Assembly: GCF_008329945.1 (NCBI RefSeq)
Contig: NZ_CP035807.1
Coordinates: forward strand, 1,302,001-1,366,000
DNA from: Thiospirochaeta perfilievii
GTDB lineage: Bacteria > Spirochaetota > Spirochaetia > DSM-2461
Length of the DNA stretch: 64,000 bases
Reading direction: 5' to 3'
This document shows, in pieces, positions 1 to 9,731 of the stretch (positions are counted from its first letter, which is position 1; each line of letters starts with the position of its first letter). Under the pieces are notes generated by a model, which saw nothing but the letters and a program-made list of their open reading frames with translations, was not told the DNA's origin and searched no databases. The translations under genes and the position numbers were made by a program.

Positions 1-1
1 A

Positions 2-1321
2 TTCATAGTAGCAGATCTAAGTAGTGATTTTTTCTATCTAATTAATAAGGTTAGAAATACATTTTTAGGAATTCTTCTTTTTGTTTTTTTACTAGTTGTT
101 ATCATTAAACTAATTACAACTAGTAAAATAACAAAGGAGATTGGTTCTATAAGTAAAATAATTAGTCAGGAAGGGGAAAATATTAGAACCCAAGGGTTAG
201 TAAGAAAGAAGGTAAAAGAGATACACACTGATTTTTCCGAAACATCTACACTTTTTGACTCTTACGCAAACCTACACCAAAGATTAAACACCCTTGGAGA
301 GATTGTCTCAGGAATATCGGATAAAGAGTTATTAACAGCTGTGCTAATGGACTCAAACTCTATTTTAGATCCTCATGAGGAGGAGATGACTGTTCTTTTC
401 CTAGATATTAAAGGCTTTACAACTCTAACAGAGAAGTATCAAGAGAAGGTTTTTACCATTGTTAACTCTATATGGGTAGAAGTAGAAAATGTAGTTGAGG
501 GTAATTATGGTAAGATCAATAAATATATTGGTGATGCCTGTTTAATAATATTCCAGGAAAAAAGGGGTACCAATAACTCCTCTTTCTATGCTTTAAAAAG
601 TGCTATATTAATTCTTGAGAGAGTTGGACAGCTGCAAAAAGAGCTGGAGATAGAGTTTAATTTTAGGGTAGGATTAGACTTTGGAAAAATTGTATATGGT
701 AAAACAGGTACTGAAAATAACTATGAACTAGGTGTTATTGGGGATACTGTAAATACTGCAGCACGATTAGAAGCTATAAACAAACAGTATAAAACAAACC
801 TACTAATGACAGAGACTGTTGTAAATAAAACAAAAAAACAACTAAAATCATTAAACCCCCATCTCTCATTCTATAAGGTTGATAAAGTACGACCTAAAGG
901 TAAAAAAGAACCTAAAGAGTTATATACGATCCTTGGAAATAATGGGAAACAGTCTAGATTCATTGGCTCTTCTTCCTATCTATCTAATAACAGTTTAAAT
1001 AATATTCAGAACATTATGGATAGTTTTACAAATGGAATAAGCCTTTGGAAGACCTACTATGAAGCTAAGGATAAAAAAGCAAAATCCGAAGCCCACAGAT
1101 TAGCAATTAATAAGTGGAAGAGTACATTAAAACAGATAAAACAGGCGTATCTAATAGAAGAACTTCCAACTATGGAGAAGTATATATCTAGAATTATTAC
1201 AATTAATGAGTTAGAAGAGTATAAAGCTAATAAAGATAAATGGTTTAAAAAAGATAATCACGAGATTCAGGAGCCATCTGAAGACTGGATAAAATATGGT
1301 TATATTGAGATTGAGAAGTAG
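2..1321 (+). CDS. Membrane-bound class III adenylate/guanylate cyclase (5' end missing)
   Basis: The reading frame is open from the left edge, so this is the C-terminal 439 residues of a longer protein; the GTG at 341 is internal. The fragment shows one membrane helix (about residues 21-39), a charged HAMP-like linker, then a class III nucleotidyl cyclase domain (about 128-310). Visible hallmarks are the two metal-binding Asp residues (D135 in FLDIKGFT, D178 in YIGDA) and the VIGDTVNTAARLE segment with the transition-state Asn and Arg. By my alignment the purine-selecting Asp position of mammalian cyclases is Gly, so ATP versus GTP preference is open. About 110 residues follow the catalytic domain with no recognised fold. 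It should make cAMP (or cGMP) at the inner membrane. The coiled-coil gene at 1331 starts nine bases after its stop and is probably co-transcribed. Confidence 0.88.
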   Translation, partial: FIVADLSSDFFYLINKVRNTFLGILLFVFLLVVIIKLITTSKITKEIGSISKIISQEGENIRTQGLVRKKVKEIHTDFSETSTLFDSYANLHQRLNTLGEIVSGISDKELLTAVLMDSNSILDPHEEEMTVLFLDIKGFTTLTEKYQEKVFTIVNSIWVEVENVVEGNYGKINKYIGDACLIIFQEKRGTNNSSFYALKSAILILERVGQLQKELEIEFNFRVGLDFGKIVYGKTGTENNYELGVIGDTVNTAARLEAINKQYKTNLLMTETVVNKTKKQLKSLNPHLSFYKVDKVRPKGKKEPKELYTILGNNGKQSRFIGSSSYLSNNSLNNIQNIMDSFTNGISLWKTYYEAKDKKAKSEAHRLAINKWKSTLKQIKQAYLIEELPTMEKYISRIITINELEEYKANKDKWFKKDNHEIQEPSEDWIKYGYIEIEK

Positions 1322-1330
1322 GAGGTGAAA

Positions 1331-2911
1331 ATGAAAATTAATACAAATATCCCAATTTTTATTATTCTTACAGTTTTTGTTGCCTCTAACGCTTTATTAT
1401 ATCGTTACCTTAATAATGGATATTTTATAGATAAAACTCCTAAAACCCAGGAAGTTAAGGTAGAAAATGTTATATTTAAACTAATCTCTGCCCACGAAAG
1501 AGTTCTACTAAAAAGAAACCAAGAGATTTTACTTGAAGCCCAGAGACTTAGGAACCAAAAGCTAACGATAACAGACTCAGAAGAGCTAAAGGCAATTGAG
1601 GCAAAACTAAAGGCATTAGAGCTAGAGTCACAAAATGTTCAGGAACTTGTAAGAAATAGTGAAAATGAAAAGAGAGCTGCTGAGAAAAAAGCTCAAAATG
1701 ACCAGATACAACTAACAGAACTTATGCAGTCAAATAGCAGAATGGGTGCGGAACTTGAAAATGTAACTACAGAGTTTGAGGAGTATGTAGAGACCATAAA
1801 AGAGACCCTAATATCTAATAGCTTCTCAGAGCAGGATTTAAACAGTATAAAAATTGGATTTAGAAATAAAAAAGGCCTTGATTATATTACAGATATGGTT
1901 GGTAACATCCAGGAGAATAGGACAATTTTAAGCCGTAATTTTACAAATGATATATTAAGTAGGTCTCAAGAGTATGATGATGGCCTTAAAGTGATTGCAA
2001 AACTATTAAATGATACAACCTACAATACTGTATTAGATGATAAGGGATTATTAGACACTGAAAAGTCTATAAATAGACTTAAAAATTCAATTGATAGCTT
2101 TATTAAAACAAAAGATAGACTAAGTAATGATAGATTAAATAGAGAGTTAAGTAGACAAGAGAGAGAGATGCTTAGTGACTTAAATCTTCAATTAAAAAAT
2201 TTAAAAGCACAGGAAGAGATTAGGCTAAAAGAGTCTATAGATAAGCTTTTAGCTGAACAAGAAGCACTTAGATTAAATGAATTAGATTTAGCATCTAAGG
2301 ATAAAGAGTTAAGTCTTAAAAATCTTGAAGAGAGATTACGACAAGAGTTAAAAGGGAGTGAAACCAAAATTGAAGTAGACTTACCTGTAGCAGATACTCC
2401 TCTTAAAACAAAATGGGTATATATCCCTGCTCTATGGCAGTCATCAATTAGCTCATTAGAGTACTTTGGGAAAAAAGTTGACTCTATTGCATGGAGTAGA
2501 GAGAGTATATCAGATAATCAAACTATATCTTTTACAGGAGAGTTTGACCCTAAAGGTGAAGTTATGTTTATTCTATATGGTAGTGGTAGGTTTAAGGATT
2601 TTTCTAATGGTTATATAATACATATTTTCCATGAGGAAAACAGACAATATAGAGTTGAAGTTAAAACTAATGGATTAGATAGCAGCTCTAAAACTATCTA
2701 CTCAGAAACATTTAATAGCGATGATAGTTTAAATGGGGAGTATTATATAAAAATCGCCTTAGGGAAATTAAGTATAAGTTTAAATGATATAAATCTATTA
2801 ACTGACCTTAATTTAGGAAGTAATCTAAGTGGAAGATTTGGCTTTATAAATAGAGAAATTAGCAGTAAAGAGTATAAAATAACCAATATTAAACTCTTTA
2901 ATATTAGGTAG
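1331..2911 (+). CDS. Membrane-anchored coiled-coil protein with C-terminal beta-sandwich (LamG-like) domain
   Basis: I do not recognise a named family. The protein (526 aa) has an N-terminal membrane helix (about 4-24), a long Glu/Lys/Leu-rich coiled coil (about 55-345), and a C-terminal beta-rich region (about 350-526) with alternating aromatic and polar strands. The last region resembles laminin-G/concanavalin or DUF1080-type jelly rolls. I chose ATG 1331 because AGGAGGT (1320-1326) lies five bases upstream; the GTG at 1325 sits inside that Shine-Dalgarno sequence. It directly follows the cyclase gene and is likely its operon partner. A surface-exposed glycan or peptide ligand-binding role for the C-terminal domain is inference only. 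Confidence 0.7.
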   Translation: MKINTNIPIFIILTVFVASNALLYRYLNNGYFIDKTPKTQEVKVENVIFKLISAHERVLLKRNQEILLEAQRLRNQKLTITDSEELKAIEAKLKALELESQNVQELVRNSENEKRAAEKKAQNDQIQLTELMQSNSRMGAELENVTTEFEEYVETIKETLISNSFSEQDLNSIKIGFRNKKGLDYITDMVGNIQENRTILSRNFTNDILSRSQEYDDGLKVIAKLLNDTTYNTVLDDKGLLDTEKSINRLKNSIDSFIKTKDRLSNDRLNRELSRQEREMLSDLNLQLKNLKAQEEIRLKESIDKLLAEQEALRLNELDLASKDKELSLKNLEERLRQELKGSETKIEVDLPVADTPLKTKWVYIPALWQSSISSLEYFGKKVDSIAWSRESISDNQTISFTGEFDPKGEVMFILYGSGRFKDFSNGYIIHIFHEENRQYRVEVKTNGLDSSSKTIYSETFNSDDSLNGEYYIKIALGKLSISLNDINLLTDLNLGSNLSGRFGFINREISSKEYKITNIKLFNIR

Positions 2912-2989
2912 TGTATCACTTTATAATACTAGCATATAGACATTTATTTTTCAGAGTAATAAACTTCTTATTATAGGAGAAATTATAAT

Positions 2990-4555
2990 ATGTCAGTAAA
3001 TTATGTAAATCTGGATAAATCGGATAATTTTAAAAAATTATTAGAGACACCAGTATGCCAAATTAAAGAGGAACTTAGTTCAGATAGAATTAAGAAATAC
3101 AGTGCTTCAGCAGGTGCTGGTTTAGTCTATAATTTTGCAGGAAAAAAAGTTAATAATACAATCTTAACACTTCTACAGGGACTAGCTGATGAACAGCAAT
3201 TAATTGAAAAATATAAATTACTTCTTAATGGAGATGTAATTAATACAGGTGAAAAACGAATGGTTCTTCACCACCATACACGGGGAATGAAACTCGATGA
3301 TGTTGTCTCTGAAGGTCAAGATATGACAAAGTTCTACGATGGTGAAAAGAAAAAAATATATGACTTTGCAAAAAAAGTTCATAACAAGGAGATCCTAGGA
3401 TCCACAGGAAAACCATTTGATACTGTGGTTCAAGTTGGGATAGGTGGTTCAGACTTAGGTCCAAGAGCAATCTACCTTGCACTAAAAAACTATAACAAAC
3501 CAGTTTTAAATGCCCACTTTATTGCAAACGTTGATCCAGATGATGCAAACAATGTTCTAAGTTCTTTAAACTTTGAAACTACACTATTTGTTTTAGTTTC
3601 AAAAAGTGGAACAACTCAGGAAACTCTTACAAACCAGAAGTTTGTTTTAAATAAGATGGAGAAGGCTAATATTTCGGGCTTAGTTCCACTAAAACACTTT
3701 GTTAGTGTAACATCTGCAACAAGCCCACTAGCTGCAGATACTAACTATCTTTCATCATTTTTTATTGATAATAATATTGGTGGAAGATTCTCAAGTAGTA
3801 GTGCTGTTGGAGGTTGTATTTTATCTCTAGCACTAGGTCCTGAAATCTTTGAAAGATTTTTAAGTGGAGCAAGAGAGGCTGATAAGCAAGCATTAAATAG
3901 TAATATTTTTGAAAATGCTGCACTATTAGACGCTTTAATTGGTGTTTACGAGAATAATGTATTAAATATGAAAAATACAGCGGTAATCCCATATTCAGAA
4001 TCTATGTCCCGATTCCCTGCCCACTTACAACAGCTTGATATGGAGAGTAATGGTAAAAGTGTAAATAGATTTGGAGATAGAGTTTCTTACTCTACAGGTG
4101 TTTCAATTTTTGGAGAGCCTGGAACAAACTCTCAACACTCCTTCTTCCAATACATACACCAGGCGACATCAATAATTCCTGTACAGTTTATTGGTTTTAG
4201 AAAACCACAAATCGATGCAGATATGGAGTACCAAGGGTCAACAAGTGGTAAAAAACTTAATGCAAACCTTGTAGCTCAAATGACTGCAATGGGTGTTGGT
4301 AAAGATGATGAGAATAAAAATAAAAACTTTGATGGAGAGAGACCTACATCCCTACTCCATGCAGACCAATTAACACCTGAGACAATGGGTGCAATATTAG
4401 CACACTTTGAAAATAAAGTAATGTTCCAAGGTTTTACATGGAATATAAACTCCTTTGATCAAGAGGGAGTACAGTTAGGAAAATTACTAGCTAATAAAGT
4501 TCTAAATAACCAAATGGACGACGTTCTAAAAAGTTATGCAGATTTAATGATCTAA
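2990..4555 (+). CDS. pgi: Glucose-6-phosphate isomerase
   Basis: Interconverts glucose 6-phosphate and fructose 6-phosphate in cytoplasmic glycolysis. The 521-residue protein has full PGI length and motifs: VGIGGSDLGPRA near 150, GGRFSSSSAVG near 263, DMESNGKSV (catalytic Glu) near 350, EPGTNSQHS with the ring-opening His near 380, and DQEGVQLGK with the catalytic Lys near 490. ATG 2990 is preceded by an AGGAG at 2976-2980. A TATAAT-like box near 2922 in the 78-base gap suggests its own promoter. Phosphofructokinase, the next glycolytic enzyme, is encoded nearby at 6532-7857 on the other strand. Confidence 0.97.
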   Translation: MSVNYVNLDKSDNFKKLLETPVCQIKEELSSDRIKKYSASAGAGLVYNFAGKKVNNTILTLLQGLADEQQLIEKYKLLLNGDVINTGEKRMVLHHHTRGMKLDDVVSEGQDMTKFYDGEKKKIYDFAKKVHNKEILGSTGKPFDTVVQVGIGGSDLGPRAIYLALKNYNKPVLNAHFIANVDPDDANNVLSSLNFETTLFVLVSKSGTTQETLTNQKFVLNKMEKANISGLVPLKHFVSVTSATSPLAADTNYLSSFFIDNNIGGRFSSSSAVGGCILSLALGPEIFERFLSGAREADKQALNSNIFENAALLDALIGVYENNVLNMKNTAVIPYSESMSRFPAHLQQLDMESNGKSVNRFGDRVSYSTGVSIFGEPGTNSQHSFFQYIHQATSIIPVQFIGFRKPQIDADMEYQGSTSGKKLNANLVAQMTAMGVGKDDENKNKNFDGERPTSLLHADQLTPETMGAILAHFENKVMFQGFTWNINSFDQEGVQLGKLLANKVLNNQMDDVLKSYADLMI

Positions 4556-4559
4556 AAAG

Positions 4560-4580
4560 GTGGGAGGGTAAACCTCCCAC
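4560..4580 (+). terminator. Stem-loop after pgi
   Basis: Perfect 8-bp stem GTGGGAGG/CCTCCCAC with a 5-base loop, beginning four bases after the pgi stop codon. No T tract follows, so it may be a weak terminator or a 3'-end stabilising hairpin. Confidence 0.5.
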
Positions 4581-4686
4581 ACTTATGACTAACATCAACA
4601 TTTCGTTTATCCACAACAACTTAAAGATTATGGTCGACACATAGAAGCTATGATATTTTTATGTATCATAATTTTTAGGAGTCTAT

Positions 4687-6486
4687 ATGACAATTAGAGT
4701 AAAACTTTTTACCTATGTTATTATATTAAGTGTTTTATTAATGGGAGTATCTTATTTTTCAACTTTCATTTCTATGGACATATTATCTAAGACGGAACAT
4801 ATTTATTCAGATCAGTTTGTAGGTACAAGCCTATTATTAGAGGGAAAAAACAGAATAAATAGTGCAGACCATGAACTTAATTCACTTCTTGCAAAAAACT
4901 TGTTACAATTATCAGACTCTAAAGAGAGTCTGAACTCTAAAAACTTAATTGAAGAGCATTTAAAAGATGGTAAGATAGAGATAAATAGTTTTATAAAACT
5001 TTATGAAAAATTCAGCATTTTCAACAAAGAGATAGATAGTTTAAAAATTGACATTACAAAATATAATAACCAAATAAATAAAATCATCACAAACATGAAT
5101 AATGAGACACTATCTCCCCAAGATATAGAAGAGTACAATATTACTTTTAATAAGCTTAATACTAATGTAGAAAAACTCTTAACCTACATAAAAGAACAGG
5201 GAGAAGAAAACTATATATCTGTTAGAAGTTATGGAAAAAATCTATTTATAACCTACCACATTATTGCTGCAACTGGAGCAATTCTGGGATTATTCATTTT
5301 ATTAACAATTAGGAAATCGGTTTTAAAACCTTTAAAAAGACTTAATGAAGAAGTTAAAGAGCTATCCCTTGGTGAGGGTGACTTAACTAAACGTATACCA
5401 GTTAACGGAGACGATGAGATGGCTAGCTTAGGTAGTAACCTTAATAGCTTTATTGGCAAAACCGAGTCAATTCTTATAGCTCTTCGCCAATCAATAAACG
5501 AGGTTAATACAATAAAAGAGGGTACGGTAAACTCAATTTCAGAAAATAGTGCGGCAACAACAGAGGTTTCCGCTAATACAAACTCAATTGTAAGCCAAGT
5601 TACATCCCTTGATAATGAGGTTCAAGATGCGGATATTTCTGTAAAAAGATTAGATAAAAGTGTCGCTCATTTTGATAATCAGGTTATGGATCAAGTAGCA
5701 AATGTTGAGCAGACAACAGCTGCGGTAACTCAGATGATAGGCTCAATAAGTAATTTGTCGAATATAGCTAAGGGTAGGAAGCAAGGGGCTGAAAAGTTAG
5801 TAGAAAAGATAGTAGAAGGAGACAAAGTAGTACAAAGGTCTGTTTCATCAGTGGAGGATATAAATAAGGATATTGATAGTATCCTAGGTATGGTAAAAAT
5901 AATTTCTAATATTGCATCACAAACTAATCTTCTTGCTATGAACGCAGCTATAGAAGCCGCCCATGCAGGGGATGCGGGAAAGGGTTTTGCAGTTGTAGCT
6001 GATGAGATAAGAAAGCTAGCTGAAACCTCTAGAATACAATCAGAGTCTATAAGTGGTGTTCTATCCCAGACAATAAACAATATAAAAAGAGCCTCGGAGG
6101 CGAGTAACTTTACCAATACAATTTACAAAGAGATACAGAATGAGTTTAATATTCTAATAGACGCTTTTACAGAAATATCACAAAACTCCAGTGAACTTGA
6201 TCTAGGAGGAAAGCAGATTCTTGAAACCATGGAGAACCTTAATAACGGAAGCCAAAAATTGGATTTTGAGTCAAGGGAGTTAAAAAATGTTAATTCCGAG
6301 ATGGTTTTAGTTGTTGGAAACATTTCACAAATATCACTATCAATAAACGACTCAATAAAAGAGATAAATGTCGGTATAAAGGATATTGCAAATGGAATTG
6401 AAGAGGTAAATACTCTATCTGGTAATTTAAATAGATCTATGGAAACAGCAGAAGGTCATCTAGGAAAGTTTCAACTATCAATATAA
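4687..6486 (+). CDS. Methyl-accepting chemotaxis protein
   Basis: Transmembrane chemoreceptor that signals through CheW/CheA to the flagellar motor. The 599 residues comprise TM1 (about 8-30), a helical periplasmic sensor of about 150 residues, TM2 (about 184-207), HAMP (about 208-262) and a long cytoplasmic coiled-coil domain. The signalling hairpin tip is clear at about 408-447 ([18 protein letters not shown], then [13 protein letters not shown]). The sensor resembles four-helix-bundle types, so the ligand cannot be read from sequence. AGGAG stands seven bases before ATG 4687. The gene appears monocistronic, with a hairpin on each side. Confidence 0.95.
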   Translation: MTIRVKLFTYVIILSVLLMGVSYFSTFISMDILSKTEHIYSDQFVGTSLLLEGKNRINSADHELNSLLAKNLLQLSDSKESLNSKNLIEEHLKDGKIEINSFIKLYEKFSIFNKEIDSLKIDITKYNNQINKIITNMNNETLSPQDIEEYNITFNKLNTNVEKLLTYIKEQGEENYISVRSYGKNLFITYHIIAATGAILGLFILLTIRKSVLKPLKRLNEEVKELSLGEGDLTKRIPVNGDDEMASLGSNLNSFIGKTESILIALRQSINEVNTIKEGTVNSISENSAATTEVSANTNSIVSQVTSLDNEVQDADISVKRLDKSVAHFDNQVMDQVANVEQTTAAVTQMIGSISNLSNIAKGRKQGAEKLVEKIVEGDKVVQRSVSSVEDINKDIDSILGMVKIISNIASQTNLLAMNAAIEAAHAGDAGKGFAVVADEIRKLAETSRIQSESISGVLSQTINNIKRASEASNFTNTIYKEIQNEFNILIDAFTEISQNSSELDLGGKQILETMENLNNGSQKLDFESRELKNVNSEMVLVVGNISQISLSINDSIKEINVGIKDIANGIEEVNTLSGNLNRSMETAEGHLGKFQLSI

Positions 6487-6526
6487 AAAAAGGGGCTGTT
6501 CCAAAAGTAATAATATAACAGCCCCT
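6485..6526 (-). terminator. Rho-independent terminator of pfk
   Basis: A 10-bp perfect stem (AGGGGCTGTT at 6491-6500 with AACAGCCCCT at 6517-6526) is followed, read on the minus strand, by a run of seven T. It lies five bases beyond the pfk stop codon. On the plus strand only ATATATTA follows, so it is a weaker stop for the chemoreceptor transcript. Confidence 0.85.
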
Positions 6527-6531
6527 ATATA

Positions 6532-7857
6532 TTAATTATTAGTCATTGATAAGGGCATTCTTGTAGTGGATAAAACATCCTTCCAAATTGGTCCTTTAGG
6601 GTCAACAACCTTTCTTTTAGATATAGCAGTTCCAATTGGAACGTGAACTAGGTGATAGTTCCACATACTAATTAAAACCTTAGTCTTCCCAGCCATAGCA
6701 GCGTGAACAGCGTTAGTACCAAGTCGGGCACAGTAAAGTGAATCGTTTGGAGTTGCTGCTGCAGCTCTAATCATATAACTTGGATCGATATATTTTAAGT
6801 TAGCAGGTAACCCCTTCTTTTTTCTATGTTCAACTATCTTCTGGGCAAGGAAAACCCCAATATCAGCTAGCTTTTTATTTCCAGATTCATCCTTAGCATT
6901 AGAGGCTTCTAATAGATCCTGTCCAGCACCTTCGGCGACTAATATAACAGCATGAAAACTTCTCTCAAGTCGTTTATCTAAGGCTTCTAATAGTCCATTT
7001 GGCCCATCAAGTTCAAATTTGACCTCAGGGACTAAAACAAAGTTAGCATCATTACTAGCTAATGCTGTATGGGCCGCTATAAAGCCAGATTCTCTTCCCA
7101 TAACCTTAACTAGGCCGATACCATCTATTGCTCCCTTAGCCTCTGTATGAGCCGAATAAACAGCATTAACAGCTTCAGCAACAGCGGTCTCTACTCCAAA
7201 AGACTTTTGAATAAAACTAATATCATTATCTATCGTTTTTGGAACTCCCACAACTGAAATCTTAAGTCCCCGTCTTTTAATCTCGTCAGCTATATAGAGT
7301 GCTCCGTGTTGAGTACCATCTCCACCTATAACAAAAAGCATATTTAAATTCATACGCTCAATAGTATCAACTCTAGTCTCTATTGATGGTCCACCCCTAG
7401 AAGAACCTAAGATAGTCCCACCCTTAGTATGAATATCATCTACATTTGTAGGGTTTAACTCTTTAAAAGGTAGATTATTATTTGGATCTAAACCTTGATA
7501 TCCATATCGAATACCAGTAATTCTCCTAACTCCATATTCATACCAAAGAGATCTAACAATAGCTCTAATAACATCATTTAATCCTGGACATAGTCCTCCA
7601 CAGGTAATAATTCCTGCATGTACATGGTTTGGCTGGAAATAGATATGTCGTCTAGCTCCTGCCTTCTCCATAAGATTACCTTCTACATAATCATCCCTAT
7701 TATTTTTTGATCCCTCATGATAAATAATATCATACAATACTCTTTCATTATCATTTACAAAGGATGCATGTGCTTCATCCATATTGTTTTTTAAGGGGAT
7801 AGGGGACTCTATTTTACATTCACCTAATGTTTCTACAGTAAAATCCAATTCTTCCAT
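6532..7857 (-). CDS. 6-phosphofructokinase, long (group III-like) form
   Basis: Phosphorylates fructose 6-phosphate to fructose 1,6-bisphosphate. At 441 residues it is longer than the about 320-residue E. coli PfkA and matches the long family shared by spirochaetes and kinetoplastids. Residues 178-181 read GGDG; Gly in the last position is the feature linked to ATP use, while PPi enzymes carry Asp there. K207 lies in PKTIDND (206-212), a residue also found in PPi-dependent enzymes. The Gly/Lys pair matches kinetoplastid ATP-PFKs, so I favour ATP as donor; databases often label this clade diphosphate-fructose-6-phosphate phosphotransferase. GAGGT sits only one base from the ATG. It has its own terminator. 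Confidence 0.9.
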   Translation of the reverse strand: MEELDFTVETLGECKIESPIPLKNNMDEAHASFVNDNERVLYDIIYHEGSKNNRDDYVEGNLMEKAGARRHIYFQPNHVHAGIITCGGLCPGLNDVIRAIVRSLWYEYGVRRITGIRYGYQGLDPNNNLPFKELNPTNVDDIHTKGGTILGSSRGGPSIETRVDTIERMNLNMLFVIGGDGTQHGALYIADEIKRRGLKISVVGVPKTIDNDISFIQKSFGVETAVAEAVNAVYSAHTEAKGAIDGIGLVKVMGRESGFIAAHTALASNDANFVLVPEVKFELDGPNGLLEALDKRLERSFHAVILVAEGAGQDLLEASNAKDESGNKKLADIGVFLAQKIVEHRKKKGLPANLKYIDPSYMIRAAAATPNDSLYCARLGTNAVHAAMAGKTKVLISMWNYHLVHVPIGTAISKRKVVDPKGPIWKDVLSTTRMPLSMTNN

Positions 7858-7968
7858 ACCTCATATTGTTATTTTTTTTCATAGTTTTATCAAGCGTAGT
7901 TTTACACTTGTTGCACTTACCCACTCTTTTTAAGTAAAATAGGTAATAAAATTGTATTAGGAGTGATA

Positions 7969-8778
7969 ATGAGTAACATTATTTCAATAAAAAATATTCT
8001 TTTTGGATATCAAGAAGATAAGGATATATTTAAGGATTTTTCAATTGAAATCCCTGGGGGAGTTACCACATTTATAGGTCAAAATGGAACAGGAAAATCC
8101 ACTTTAATGCTTCTAGCCGCAGGTAGATTATTGCCAGAAAATGGTCAAGTAAAAATTTTAGATAGGGATACAAAAAATATAACAGATGAGGAAGAGTTAA
8201 ATAGACTAGCTTCAGTTATATACCAAAATATGGAATTTGATACAGAGGAGACTATTGGAAACTTACTCAAAATAGTTTATCAAAATGGTCATCATTCAGA
8301 TTCTGTTGATGATAAATTGATTTCCGAAATTGTTGAAGTTATGGAGCTTCAAAACTCCCTAGAGAAAAAAACAAATGCTGCAAGTAAGGGTGAGATGCAG
8401 CGAGTAATAATAGCTTTTTCTCTACTTTATGGTTCCCCTATAATACTTATGGATGAGCCAGTATTTGCCCTTGAGAATGACCAAAAGGATAGAGTTTTTA
8501 AATATATTACAAGCTATGCACATAAATTTAATAGGCATATTATCTACTCAATTCACGACATAGATATATCAAAGAAGTTTTGTGATAATGTTGTTCTATT
8601 TTTTAAAGATGGTAGTGCAAAGGTTGGACCTAAAGAAGAGATATTAACAAGGGAAATGTTAGAAGAAGCCTACCAAGTACCAATGCACCTTCTACATGAG
8701 AGAGAAAAATTAAATAGAAAAACCCTTTTGAATAGGGATAAAATGGAAACAGGTCTTACTGGGAAAGTAATTGACTAG
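7969..8778 (+). CDS. ABC transporter ATP-binding protein, orphan
   Basis: Cytoplasmic ATPase of an ABC transporter, closest in style to the FecE/BtuD iron-siderophore or cobalamin group. The 269-residue protein has Walker A GQNGTGKST (38-46), a Q-loop near 87, the signature ASKGEMQR near 138 (SKGE for the usual SGGQ), Walker B ILMDEP near 160 and the switch His in SIHDID. ATG 7969 is chosen over GTG 7963 because AGGAG (7959-7963) precedes it by five bases. No permease or binding-protein gene is adjacent, so substrate and direction are unknown. Its 3' end overlaps the convergent tsaC gene by 23 bases. Confidence 0.85.
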   Translation: MSNIISIKNILFGYQEDKDIFKDFSIEIPGGVTTFIGQNGTGKSTLMLLAAGRLLPENGQVKILDRDTKNITDEEELNRLASVIYQNMEFDTEETIGNLLKIVYQNGHHSDSVDDKLISEIVEVMELQNSLEKKTNAASKGEMQRVIIAFSLLYGSPIILMDEPVFALENDQKDRVFKYITSYAHKFNRHIIYSIHDIDISKKFCDNVVLFFKDGSAKVGPKEEILTREMLEEAYQVPMHLLHEREKLNRKTLLNRDKMETGLTGKVID

Positions 8779-9319
8779 GTAACTTTAATACCCCCTGTCT
8801 AATAAGTTTATACGGGGTAGAGGTTATATCTATAACAGTAGAAGGCTCTCTACCCTCATAATCACCATCATCAACAATTAAATCTACCTTATTCTCAAAC
8901 TTATCAATTATATCATTAATTTTCCAAAGATGCTTCTGTCCTGATGTATTAACACTAGTAGAGTATAGTGGACACTCTATATGGGAAACAATATCCTGTA
9001 AAAATGGATCAGCAGGTAGTCTATAAGCAATAGTCCCACCTTTTTTAACAGTGGTCACAACAGTTAAAGGTCCTGGCCAATACTGCTCTAGATCCTCTGG
9101 AAAAGGAATTACTGATAAATTATTAAACTGTATTACTGATGAAATTAGGTGTAAAAACGGTTTTGCTTCTCCCCTACCCTTTATTGACCTAATAATGGAA
9201 TCGGTATCTGGGGATTTGCCAAGGATACCATAAATAGTATCACAAGGGACTATTACAACTCCATTATTTTCTAATATATCAATTATCTCTTCAAAACTAT
9301 CTTCTTTTGAAAGTATCAC
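8756..9319 (-). CDS. tsaC: Threonylcarbamoyl-AMP synthase (Sua5/YrdC/YwlC family)
   Basis: Forms threonylcarbamoyl-AMP from Thr, bicarbonate and ATP for the t6A37 modification of ANN-decoding tRNAs. The 187-residue single-domain form lacks the extra Sua5 domain. Visible YrdC features are GxVVIVPCDTIYGI near 20-32, KGRGEAKPF near 47-55, YWPGPLTVV near 79-87, RLPAD near 99 and STSVNTSG near 119-126. The first 23 bases overlap the end of the FtsB-like gene, suggesting translational coupling in a two-gene operon. Confidence 0.93.
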   Translation of the reverse strand: MILSKEDSFEEIIDILENNGVVIVPCDTIYGILGKSPDTDSIIRSIKGRGEAKPFLHLISSVIQFNNLSVIPFPEDLEQYWPGPLTVVTTVKKGGTIAYRLPADPFLQDIVSHIECPLYSTSVNTSGQKHLWKINDIIDKFENKVDLIVDDGDYEGREPSTVIDITSTPYKLIRQGVLKLPSQLLSQ

Positions 9320-9731
9320 GCAAAACTCCTATAAAAAGTGATATTACAAAGAGTATAACAGTAAAAAGAGTTGATACAAGGAGAATATAATTAGAATTCT
9401 GTTTAAAGATAGGAAGACTATACTGCTGATCAATATCATAAAGAGACTTTTCAACCTTATTATTAAGAATTTTAATCATTTTTTGTCCCGGCTCAACAAA
9501 CCCTAGTGGTCTAGCAGCAATAGTAAGCCTCTCTTGGTCAGATGTTAATCTAATAATCTCATCTTCAAGTTTCTGCCCCTTAATCTCTAAGCTCTCCACA
9601 TGGGTTTCAAGATTAGTTTTAAAATAATTTAATGAGGTCATATTGGATAAGCCTGCAGTTCCATTAAACAGTGTAAAAAGGCAAAAAACAACAAAACCAA
9701 AATATAGTGCCAATAAAAATTTCTTAATCAT
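9297..9731 (-). CDS. FtsB/DivIC-like septum formation initiator protein with extra C-terminal TM
   Basis: The 144-residue protein has an N-terminal membrane helix (about 5-24), a coiled coil (about 38-75) and the motif ARPLGFVEPGQKMI (77-90), which matches the post-coil segment of FtsB/DivIC divisome proteins that bridge FtsL and FtsQ. Unlike E. coli FtsB, it continues into a second membrane helix (about 113-136) with a short basic tail, so both ends should be cytoplasmic. The gene overlaps tsaC by 23 bases. Role in cell division is inferred from the motif. No clear Shine-Dalgarno sequence precedes the ATG. Confidence 0.75.
   Translation of the reverse strand: MIKKFLLALYFGFVVFCLFTLFNGTAGLSNMTSLNYFKTNLETHVESLEIKGQKLEDEIIRLTSDQERLTIAARPLGFVEPGQKMIKILNNKVEKSLYDIDQQYSLPIFKQNSNYILLVSTLFTVILFVISLFIGVLRDTFKRR

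Noticed and set aside
4581-4686. Sigma-28-type flagellar promoter before the chemoreceptor gene
   Set aside because: TTAAAGATTATGGTCGACA has the elements too close together to fit TAAA-N15-GCCGATAA.
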